Positions 1 through 6,210 of a stretch of 6,725 bases of DNA are shown here, in pieces. Source of the DNA: Deltaproteobacteria bacterium (GTDB lineage: Bacteria > Desulfobacterota > Binatia > UBA9968); assembly GCA_016183075.1 (NCBI GenBank), contig JACPFH010000073.1, positions 1 through 6,725 on the forward strand. Direction: 5' to 3'. The notes under the pieces were generated by a model that was not told where the DNA came from, did no database searches, and saw only the letters and a program-made list of their open reading frames with translations. A program made the position numbers and the translations under genes. Position 1 is the first letter of the stretch, and each line of letters starts with the position of its first letter.

Positions 1-950
1 CCACCGAAGTAGATGAGAGCCGGCGCGTAGCCCCGCGCAACCACATCGAAGTAGCTCTTCCCCAGGAACTCGGCCATGAGAAATGCCGCGATTCCCATGA
101 CGGGCGGCATGAGCTGCCCTCCCAGAGAGGCAGCAGTCTCGATGGCGGCAGCCGTCACGCGCGGCATGCCGGCTCCGATCATCGCCGGTATAGTCGCGGA
201 GCCCGTGGTAATAGCATTGGCAGCACTGCTCCCGCTCACGGCAGCCACGCCGAAAGATCCCAGCACGGCGGCCTGCGGAAGGGCTTGGGGCGACACCCCG
301 GCGATCCTGGAAGCGACCTTGAGGAGCGAGTCGACACAGCCGAAGGCTTGCAGGAGACTCAAGACCAACATGAAGGACCCAATCAAGGTGAGGGCTATCT
401 GGGGAAGCTGCGAGAAGACGCCGGTCGTCATCTCCACGCTCATCGCCGTAAGAGCCCTGGTCCAGCTTAAGCCCGGATGCCCGAACTGGCCCGGAACAAG
501 CCAGCCGTAAACGGTATAGAGAATGAGAATCAGGTTGATTACAAAGAGGGGGAAATATTTTTTTCTGGAATACTCCATGACGAGTAAGAACATGGCGCTG
601 CCGGCGAGCAGATCGGCTTGTCTCCAAATGCCAAGCCGGACCGTGCGGACATCAACAAACTCGACGTTGAAGTAAATGGCGACCACGAGACAGACGACGA
701 TGTAGAGCACCCCGATGATGGCGTTCGGGACCTCTCCGAGCTTGGGGTAGAGCGAGCCCGTTCTAAGGGCATCGAGAGTAAAAAGGATGAACGTTACCGG
801 GACCAGGGAAACGGCCAGGAGCGTCGGCCCTCCGGCTCCGGTTACATAGTAACGGAAGAGATAGACGAAAAAGCAAAATGCAACGAGGAAAAAGAGGGCT
901 CCGGCCCACCTAGCCGCCGGTCCGGCAGGTTGCGCCCCAGAGAGACCCAT
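1..950 (-). CDS. TRAP transporter fused permease, TAXI type (partial, C-terminus beyond window)
   Basis: Inner-membrane permease of a tripartite ATP-independent periplasmic (TRAP) transporter, which uses an ion gradient to import a substrate delivered by a periplasmic binding protein. The 316 residues visible fit the fused architecture, with DctQ-like N-terminal helices joined to a DctM-like domain. Hydrophobic segments lie at about residues 15-36, 41-60, 75-95, 112-127, 133-152 and 183-203. The DctM signature follows at about 231-296: SGSSAANAITTG (239-250), TIPAMIGAGMP (253-263), then ETAASLGGQLMPPVMG (271-286) and AFLMAEFLG. Family members usually have over 600 residues, so roughly half is missing off the left edge. 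The ATG at 950 is the first possible start in frame, because the stop codon of the preceding binding-protein gene lies in the same frame three bases upstream. No good Shine-Dalgarno is present, so translation is probably coupled. Function is firm; the substrate cannot be told. Confidence 0.93.
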   Translation of the reverse strand, partial: MGLSGAQPAGPAARWAGALFFLVAFCFFVYLFRYYVTGAGGPTLLAVSLVPVTFILFTLDALRTGSLYPKLGEVPNAIIGVLYIVVCLVVAIYFNVEFVDVRTVRLGIWRQADLLAGSAMFLLVMEYSRKKYFPLFVINLILILYTVYGWLVPGQFGHPGLSWTRALTAMSVEMTTGVFSQLPQIALTLIGSFMLVLSLLQAFGCVDSLLKVASRIAGVSPQALPQAAVLGSFGVAAVSGSSAANAITTGSATIPAMIGAGMPRVTAAAIETAASLGGQLMPPVMGIAAFLMAEFLGKSYFDVVARGYAPALIYFG

Positions 951-953
951 GCT

Positions 954-1979
954 TTACTTGGCTTTCGCACTCCGTTTATCCCACTTGGAATCCCACACCC
1001 GGCGCTCCTTCATGTACCTGGCCAGACCCGGATGGACCGGGACATCATCGACGGCCGAGGCTACGCCGTTGCGTTGGAACTGCGCCATGCCGGACTTGAT
1101 CTGTGAAAATGAGGCGTCTGCCTTGACGAGCTCATCCACATGCTTTTCGATGACGGTCAACATCGTGTACACGTCGTTCTCGGGAATCTCCAAGCCCACA
1201 TGGAAACCGTAGTAAAAGGGCACGAAGTGGATCTTGTCCACATACACCGTCTTTTTGAAGACGCGCGGGCTTATCTCAACCACCTCTATCCCCGCTTTGC
1301 GCAGCATCTCGATCTCTGCCTGGCTCGGGTTCAAGATCGCCAGATCGGTGCCCAGTTGGGCCTCGATGAGCCAAGGAGGGAGCGTTGTGTGGCCCGCCGT
1401 ATAGGCCGACAGGGCCTTGATGTCCCCTCGCTCCAGCGCAGAGCCGGCGACGTTCAGATCGATCTCCACGTACGTATGCTTCACCCCCGCTACGGCCATA
1501 GCCCGCTCCAGCGTGGCTCGAGTATCGAAGGGCAGAGGCCCGGTAAAGACTCTCGCGCCGGACAAATCGCGCCACTGCTTGTACTTATTCCGATCCCGAG
1601 CCAGGATGGCCAGCCCCACCTCGAGGGTAAAGGCCCAAAACGATTGTACGGGCTGCCGTTTCATCTGAGCCCGAAACCCCTTGAAGCGGGCGGTGTCTCT
1701 CGCCAGCTCGTGAAAGGCGATGTCAGAGCCGTAATAGCCGTCGAACTGTCCGGTCGCGTAGCCCTTTACGGTAGCGATCGCTCCGGGTGTTGGCAGAACA
1801 GCCACTTTGTAGCCTTTCATTTCTCGGTTCAGGATCCCCGCCAGACCCACCAGCGCGCGGTGACCGGATGTGCCGACGGGGGATGTGCCCCAGGAAAGGT
1901 CCTTTACTTGCGCCGCAGCGTACGCAGGCGCCAGCAATAGTAAAGCCAGCACGATCCAGATGGGAGCAGATTTCTTCAT
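954..1979 (-). CDS. TAXI family TRAP transporter solute-binding protein
   Basis: Periplasmic substrate-binding subunit that captures a small, probably carboxylate-type solute and hands it to the adjacent fused permease. The 341 residues are a normal family length. A signal peptide is clear: MKKS, a hydrophobic core at about 7-19, and a likely cleavage within AYAAAQ (19-24). TAXI-like features follow in order: a glycine-containing loop GTSGHRALVGLAGIL (31-45 region), PTPGAIATVKGYATGQFDG at about 63-81, LSGARVFTGPLPFDT at 139-153, a YTAGHTTLPP segment at 193-202, and a C-terminal VHPGLARYMKE at 315-325. The first two differ from the usual G-GG-YY and T-GS--N forms, so this is a divergent member. 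I chose the ATG at 1979 over the in-frame ATG at 2018. It directly precedes the signal peptide, has AAGGAGG nine bases upstream, and the predicted transcript starts near 2017, leaving no leader for the longer form. It is first in an operon with the permease. Confidence 0.92.
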   Translation of the reverse strand: MKKSAPIWIVLALLLLAPAYAAAQVKDLSWGTSPVGTSGHRALVGLAGILNREMKGYKVAVLPTPGAIATVKGYATGQFDGYYGSDIAFHELARDTARFKGFRAQMKRQPVQSFWAFTLEVGLAILARDRNKYKQWRDLSGARVFTGPLPFDTRATLERAMAVAGVKHTYVEIDLNVAGSALERGDIKALSAYTAGHTTLPPWLIEAQLGTDLAILNPSQAEIEMLRKAGIEVVEISPRVFKKTVYVDKIHFVPFYYGFHVGLEIPENDVYTMLTVIEKHVDELVKADASFSQIKSGMAQFQRNGVASAVDDVPVHPGLARYMKERRVWDSKWDKRSAKAK

Positions 1980-1988
1980 CGCTCCTTG

Positions 1989-1995
1989 CCTCCTT
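1989..1995 (-). promoter_or_regulatory. Shine-Dalgarno of the TAXI binding-protein gene
   Basis: On the minus strand this reads AAGGAGG, a full match to the 16S anti-SD core, nine bases before the ATG at 1979. It decides the start: the alternative ATG at 2018 has no comparable site and would add a 13-residue polar extension before the signal peptide. A second AAGGAG lies two bases from the ATG, too close to be the main site. Confidence 0.8.
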
Positions 1996-2023
1996 TTTTG
2001 ATTTTCTATCGAGCCCAAAGCGG

Positions 2024-2052
2024 AGTCTAGTAGCGCCCTCCCGGAGTGTCAA
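2024..2052 (-). promoter_or_regulatory. sigma70-like promoter for the TRAP operon
   Basis: The minus strand has a perfect -35 TTGACA (2047-2052), a 17-bp spacer, and a -10 TAGACT (2024-2029, four of six matches to TATAAT). Transcription would start near 2017, giving a leader of about 38 nt before the ATG at 1979. I saw no clear operator palindrome over it. This is a sequence match only; assignment to a housekeeping sigma factor is inferred. Confidence 0.7.
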
Positions 2053-2115
2053 CAGCAATGCGGGCCAAGATCACTTTTTTCGATTCGCGGCCGCCACCTT
2101 CGATAAGCCATCTAA

Positions 2116-2144
2116 TTGACGTGATGAAAGCAACTGAGTATGCT
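2116..2144 (+). promoter_or_regulatory. sigma70-like promoter for the zinc-ribbon gene
   Basis: The plus strand has -35 TTGACG (2116-2121, five of six), a 17-bp spacer, and -10 TATGCT (2139-2144, four of six). The predicted start near 2151 leaves a short leader of about 13 nt before the ATG at 2164. The upstream ATG at 2140 lies inside the -10 element, so it could not be translated from this transcript. It is divergent from the TRAP promoter; the two -35 boxes are separated by 63 bp that could hold a shared regulator site. Confidence 0.55.
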
Positions 2145-2163
2145 CTCCAAGGGACAGAACACG

Positions 2164-2373
2164 ATGGCTAAATACCTTCAGTGCAGCGAATGCGGCAAGC
2201 TCGCCTTTTATTACGATAGCGCCGTCGGGACCGAAAGGCCTTTTTACCTGCGCTTTATGCGCTATCCGGACGGCACCCAACCAAAAACACCCCGGTGTTT
2301 TAGCTGCGGCGCAGTACCCAGGCTGATCCACGAGTTCATCAAAGAAGAAAAGGCCGGCGCCAAGCACGAGTAG
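2164..2373 (+). CDS. Small zinc-ribbon-like protein, function unknown
   Basis: A 69-residue, probably cytoplasmic protein. Two cysteine pairs, C7-x2-C10 (CSEC) and C45-x2-C48 (CFSC, followed by G), are placed as in a zinc ribbon, with a 34-residue stretch between them rich in aromatic and basic residues (PFYLRFMRYPDG at 26-37). The C-terminus is a charged, probably helical tail (HEFIKEEKAGAKHE). No signal peptide or membrane segment is visible. I do not recognise a named family; small proteins of this kind can bind nucleic acid or protein partners, but nothing here selects a function. The start at 2164 is preferred over the ATG at 2140 because a weak AAGGGA (2149-2154) lies nine bases upstream and the longer form would begin inside the predicted -10 box. 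It is transcribed divergently from the TRAP operon and convergently with the glycosyltransferase gene. The antisense frame here lacks recognisable motifs. Confidence 0.72.
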   Translation: MAKYLQCSECGKLAFYYDSAVGTERPFYLRFMRYPDGTQPKTPRCFSCGAVPRLIHEFIKEEKAGAKHE

Positions 2374-2382
2374 AGCTTGGCG
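2358..2382. terminator. Possible bidirectional terminator hairpin between convergent genes
   Basis: A perfect 8-bp inverted repeat, CGCCAAGC (2358-2365) and GCTTGGCG (2375-2382), has a 9-nt loop containing the TAG stop codon of the zinc-ribbon gene. It sits between the two convergent stops. On the minus strand, downstream of the glycosyltransferase, the stem is followed after CCGGCC by the pyrimidine run TTTTCTTCTTT, which resembles an intrinsic terminator with a displaced U tract. On the plus strand the only T run (2399-2402) is 16 bases away, so termination there is doubtful. Confidence 0.4.
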
Positions 2383-2412
2383 AGATCGATTCTGTACCTT
2401 TTCGTGCCTCTT

Positions 2413-4326
2413 CTATTTCTTCCGGTCTATCCGATCCAATCCCGATCTTGCCGTGCGGTCTTGCGGGTCCAATTCGAGGGCCTTTCTATAGGCTCGTTCG
2501 GCTTCGTCTTGGCGCGACAAACGCTCGTACGCAAGCCCGATCCCGGAATAGGCCATGGAGCTCTTTGGAGATAACTTCGCTACAGCCTGAAATTCGCTGA
2601 GCGCCTCCTGCGCCAGCCCATACTTCAAATAGAGGATTCCTAAGTTGTAGTGCGCCGCCGGATCTTCCCGGATATCATAGACAAAAATCGAGTAGCCGAT
2701 TTGCGCGAGAGGTTGCCTTGGTTTGAGCCATTCGTAGCTTTCTTCGTAGTCCAGATAGACCGATTGCAGGTTCGTTGCGCTCACCGCTATGAAACCCGGG
2801 CGCTGGCCCGGTTGCACTTGCTCCTGACATCGATACATGGTGCCCGGAAGATACACAAACCGTAGCCCGTAGCGACAGGGGTCCGCAGTCCCAAAGTAGC
2901 TTAGATAAACGCTGTCGATTTTGTTTCGATCCAGGAAGGCCTTGAGCCGTTTCAAGTCCTGACCCCAATCCAAATTGGAATCTACCAGCGCCCGATATCC
3001 GTTTTGCGGACCCACAAACTCGTTGAAGTAGGCCAAATAGCTCGGAAAAATCGCTAGCGTCCCGGCCAGATACCAGACGGCTAACACGCCGAAGCAGACC
3101 CCGAAGAATCGTTGTCGGGTAAACCGGACCGACACAATACTGCTCGCTAGCACGATGAGAAATGGATAGAGGGGCAAAATATGCCTGAGCCCGATATTCA
3201 TGCGGCTCCCGAGGGCAACGGCGGTGATGATCGCAACGGGCACGAGCAGAAAGATCTCCGACCGGTCCTTTCGAAAGCTCCAAAACAGGAAAGCTGCCAA
3301 GAGAAAAAAGAGCAGAGGGATCGGAGTTTTCAGGAGGAAAGCGACCGGAAAATAGTACCACCAACCACCGCTGGAATAGGAACCCAACAGGAAGGCAACG
3401 CGCCCCGTCTCGTAGTGCCCCATTGCGTTATACATACTCCCCAAGAAAAGCGTCCATTGAGAGCGGTAAAATAGCAGGACCACCGCGGCGGCAAATGCCG
3501 CGACGAGGCACAGCGCCCGTATGCATCTCAGCAAGGCCTCTGCAGACAGACAAGAGCGCAAAGCGGCTCTTGGCGACAAAGCGGAGTCTTGAGCTCCTGA
3601 GAGCAGGGCTAAAAGAACGACGATCGGCACAAGCATGAGCGCGGAAAACTTGGAAATAAGCGCCAAACCCAGCAAGGCCCCCGTTAGCGCCAGGGCTTTC
3701 GGCGAGGGGTTTTTATAGTAGCGCCAGAACTGATACACGGTGGCAAAGATGAAGAATGTCAGGATGAGGTCATTCGTGGCAAGACGAGAGTGAGCAAGGA
3801 TGTTCGGCTCAAACACGTATAGGAATAGAGCCAGGCATCCCGCTTTCTCGCCGTAGCGGTGCCTGGCCCACCGAAAGACCAACCAGCCCAAGACCACGGA
3901 CAAAAAAACGACCGGGAGCCTGCTCACAAAAATGATCTGATCGGCATTCCCGTTGGAGCGGTAGAAGAAATCGTGCGCGAACAGGTAGCGATCCAGCGGC
4001 CCTTGCTTTCGCTCCCGCCAGCTCGGGTGTTCCAGCCTGACAACCGGGCGAAGAGCGAGAAGCGGAAGCGCTATGAGAGCCCGGTAAAAAGGCGGGTGAT
4101 CGTCGACAAGACCGAAGTCCCCGGTAAGAAGCTCGGCGTAGCCCACGGACGGGGCAACGAGCTCGTCGTAAGTGGGCGCGTCCTCCCACATGCTCGCGAT
4201 CGCCTGAAGAAGAAAAACGAAGACCAAGAGGAACGCGATCGCAACTTCCCAGCGACGGGTTACCATCCGGAGGTCCAACAGGCCAACCGTCCGCTCCTTA
4301 ACGGCGCCCCTCGACGAACTTTTCAT
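2413..4326 (-). CDS. GT39/ArnT-like membrane glycosyltransferase with C-terminal TPR repeats
   Basis: Integral-membrane GT-C fold glycosyltransferase, expected to use a polyprenyl-phosphate-linked sugar and act on the periplasmic side. The first helix (about 27-46) is followed by an acidic loop with D54-E55 (YDE) and DDHPPFYRAL (75-84), the usual catalytic region. Further helices lie at about 132-152, 162-175, 185-200, 211-242, 268-287, 322-350, 358-372, 384-400 and 407-425. RHILPLYPF (381-389) and the juxtamembrane LVDSNLDWGQDLKRLKAF (447-464) are hallmarks of this subfamily. Two TPR repeats (about 557-590 and 591-624) close the protein and probably mediate protein contacts. The ATG at 4326 lies 29 bases inside the amidotransferase gene; an alternative ATG at 4266 (617 residues) starts closer to the first helix. 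Neither has a good Shine-Dalgarno, so the start is open. Acceptor and sugar are unknown. It is the last gene of the right-hand operon. Confidence 0.88.
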   Translation of the reverse strand: MKSSSRGAVKERTVGLLDLRMVTRRWEVAIAFLLVFVFLLQAIASMWEDAPTYDELVAPSVGYAELLTGDFGLVDDHPPFYRALIALPLLALRPVVRLEHPSWRERKQGPLDRYLFAHDFFYRSNGNADQIIFVSRLPVVFLSVVLGWLVFRWARHRYGEKAGCLALFLYVFEPNILAHSRLATNDLILTFFIFATVYQFWRYYKNPSPKALALTGALLGLALISKFSALMLVPIVVLLALLSGAQDSALSPRAALRSCLSAEALLRCIRALCLVAAFAAAVVLLFYRSQWTLFLGSMYNAMGHYETGRVAFLLGSYSSGGWWYYFPVAFLLKTPIPLLFFLLAAFLFWSFRKDRSEIFLLVPVAIITAVALGSRMNIGLRHILPLYPFLIVLASSIVSVRFTRQRFFGVCFGVLAVWYLAGTLAIFPSYLAYFNEFVGPQNGYRALVDSNLDWGQDLKRLKAFLDRNKIDSVYLSYFGTADPCRYGLRFVYLPGTMYRCQEQVQPGQRPGFIAVSATNLQSVYLDYEESYEWLKPRQPLAQIGYSIFVYDIREDPAAHYNLGILYLKYGLAQEALSEFQAVAKLSPKSSMAYSGIGLAYERLSRQDEAERAYRKALELDPQDRTARSGLDRIDRKK

Positions 4327-6202
4327 ACCAGATCTGGAAGACGAGCAACGTCCATAAGAGCTTGCGGTTGTCCTTCTTCTTTTCGAGATGGTCCTGAATG
4401 AGACCCCTGACGTAGGGATAATGAAAAAACCCTTGACGCCTGATCCTATCTTCCCCCAGATAATCGAACAATAATCCCTTGAGCTCTCCGGTCAACCAGC
4501 GCGAGATCGGAATGCCAAAACCTTTCTTGGGCCTGTGGATGATCTTGTCCGGCAGTATACCCTTTGCGGCTTTCTTTAAGATGTATTTTGTCCGAAGACC
4601 TCTCAGCTTGTAGAAGGTCGGAAGGCGGCATACGAACTCCACGAACTCGTGATCCAAAAGCGGGCAGCGAACCTCCAAGGAATTCGCCATGCCGGCCCGG
4701 TCGACTTTGACCAGGATATCGTCCTGAAGGTAAAGCTTCATCGAGAGATATAAAATCCGCTCCAAGTCCCGGGATAGTTTACTCTCGTTGATGTACGCGA
4801 AGATGTTCTCATAGGCGTTGTGGTGATAGAGCTCCGATCTCAGATCCGCGCTCAGGAGCTCTTTCTTCTCGCTTTCGATAAAGGCCCCGATCCAGGTGAA
4901 GAACCTTATTTCCGACGAAACGCCGGCGCCTTTAAGGAACTGCTTGATCTTGAAGTCGGCGCTGATGTTGTTATGGGACACGGGGAGACACGACGCAACC
5001 CCCTTCAGCGTGCTTTTCAAAAATCCGGGCAAAAAGTCGTAATAAGTAACCAACCTGTGAGCTTGATAAGTCGGATAGCCGGCGAAGAGCTCGTCGCCGC
5101 CATCGCCGCTTAAGGCGACCTTGACGTGCTGCGCGGTAAATTTGGAAAGGAGATAGGTCGGCAGAAGTGACGCATCCGCCAGCGGCTCGTCCACAATCTC
5201 CGGCAGCATAAAAATGCCCTGGAGCAGCTCGTCGGTGCTGAAAACCCTGAGTTGATGCTTCGCCTTGAGAGCATCTGCCACCGCACTCGCGTACCGGCTC
5301 TCGTCAAAGGACGAATCCTCAAATCCTATGGAGAAACATTCGAGCTCCTGGTTCGCTCGGGTTGCGAAAGCCGCGATCATGCCGGAATCGATACCGCCGC
5401 TGAGAAATATTCCGATAGGTACGTCGGCGATGAGGCGTCGCTCAACGGCCCTCGCCAGGATCTCCCTAAGTTCTTCCACGTATTCATCTTCAGTCTTATA
5501 ACCGATCGGATAATCCGCCAGAGGAACGTCCCAATACTTGGACAACGTCGCACGGCCATCCTGGTACAGCAGAAAGTGCCCTGGCTTGAGCTTTTTGATG
5601 GCTTTGAAGATGCTGTCGGGTGCAGGGACGTACTCGTAAGTTAAGTATTTGCTCAGGGAAGCCACGTCGATCTCACGGGAAACCCCCGGGTGCTCGAGCA
5701 GCGCCTTGATCTCGGAGGCAAAGGCCATGCCGTCGTCCAATAGGGCATAGTGCAGGGGCTTCTTCCCGATTCGGTCCCTGGCCAAAAACAGACTTTGCCG
5801 CCTGGCGTCCCACACGGCAAACGCGAACATACCTTGCAATCTTTGAAGGCACTCGGTTCCTACTTCTTCATAGAGGTGGACAATCACTTCCGTGTCAGAA
5901 TTTGACCGGAACCGGTGTCCCTTCCCCTCCAGCTCCATTTTTAGCTCCCGGAAATTATAGATCTCGCCGTTGAAGATCACCCAGACGCTTGCGTCTTCGT
6001 TGCTCATGGGCTGCCTACCCGCGGGCGAGAGGTCAATGATGCTGAGTCGCTTGTGGCCCAAAGCAATCGACACGCCGCCCTCGTGACTCAAGAACGCCCC
6101 TTCGTCGTCCGGGCCGCGGTGACGATGCGCCGCTCCCATTCGACTCAGAATGTCCGGGTCCGCTTTTTCCTTTACGGACAGAAATCCGTGAATCCCGCAC
6201 AT
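4298..6202 (-). CDS. asnB: Asparagine synthase (glutamine-hydrolysing) family amidotransferase
   Basis: Cytoplasmic AsnB-type enzyme: an N-terminal class II glutaminase releases ammonia from glutamine, and a C-terminal ATP-pyrophosphatase domain activates a carboxylate (aspartate in true asparagine synthetase) by adenylation for amidation. The 634 residues are full length. C2, immediately after the initiator Met, is the glutaminase nucleophile and fixes the start. Other glutaminase motifs are RHRGPDDEG (27-35), KRLSIIDLS (51-59), FNGEIYNF (77-84) and D103. The synthetase domain shows the PP-loop SGGIDS (268-273), DEPLADASLLPTYLLS (338-353), LSGDGGDELFAGY (364-376) and a conserved DDILVKVDRAGMANSLEVR block (494-512). 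All key residues appear intact. It starts eight bases after the YfhO-like stop and overlaps the downstream glycosyltransferase by 29 bases. That context, common for AsnB paralogues in polysaccharide loci, suggests amidation of a glycan or envelope precursor, but ordinary asparagine synthesis is not excluded. The gene symbol reflects the family only. Confidence 0.93.
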   Translation of the reverse strand: MCGIHGFLSVKEKADPDILSRMGAAHRHRGPDDEGAFLSHEGGVSIALGHKRLSIIDLSPAGRQPMSNEDASVWVIFNGEIYNFRELKMELEGKGHRFRSNSDTEVIVHLYEEVGTECLQRLQGMFAFAVWDARRQSLFLARDRIGKKPLHYALLDDGMAFASEIKALLEHPGVSREIDVASLSKYLTYEYVPAPDSIFKAIKKLKPGHFLLYQDGRATLSKYWDVPLADYPIGYKTEDEYVEELREILARAVERRLIADVPIGIFLSGGIDSGMIAAFATRANQELECFSIGFEDSSFDESRYASAVADALKAKHQLRVFSTDELLQGIFMLPEIVDEPLADASLLPTYLLSKFTAQHVKVALSGDGGDELFAGYPTYQAHRLVTYYDFLPGFLKSTLKGVASCLPVSHNNISADFKIKQFLKGAGVSSEIRFFTWIGAFIESEKKELLSADLRSELYHHNAYENIFAYINESKLSRDLERILYLSMKLYLQDDILVKVDRAGMANSLEVRCPLLDHEFVEFVCRLPTFYKLRGLRTKYILKKAAKGILPDKIIHRPKKGFGIPISRWLTGELKGLLFDYLGEDRIRRQGFFHYPYVRGLIQDHLEKKKDNRKLLWTLLVFQIWYEKFVEGRR

Positions 6203-6210
6203 ACGCTCGG

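Noticed and set aside
1140..1940. A 266-codon open frame on the plus strand
   Set aside because: It lies entirely antisense to the well-supported TAXI binding-protein gene, has low-complexity basic composition and no recognisable motif; it is a shadow frame of GC-rich coding DNA.
1980..2018. Upstream ATG at 2018 as start of the TAXI binding protein
   Set aside because: It would put 13 polar residues before a standard signal peptide, lies at the predicted transcription start, and lacks a ribosome site; the ATG at 1979 has AAGGAGG at nine bases.
2088..2095. GCGGCCGC palindrome in the divergent intergenic region
   Set aside because: An 8-bp GC palindrome is expected by chance in such DNA; it is not repeated elsewhere nearby and is not centred on either promoter, so I do not call it an operator.
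2071..2367. A 98-codon minus-strand frame opposite the zinc-ribbon gene
   Set aside because: It shows no motif, and its start lies inside the opposite gene without a ribosome site. The plus frame has paired CxxC motifs, a promoter and a weak Shine-Dalgarno.
3859..4401. A 180-codon plus-strand frame
   Set aside because: It is antisense to the glycosyltransferase and the end of the amidotransferase gene, both strongly supported; the translated sequence is charged and repetitive in composition without domain features.
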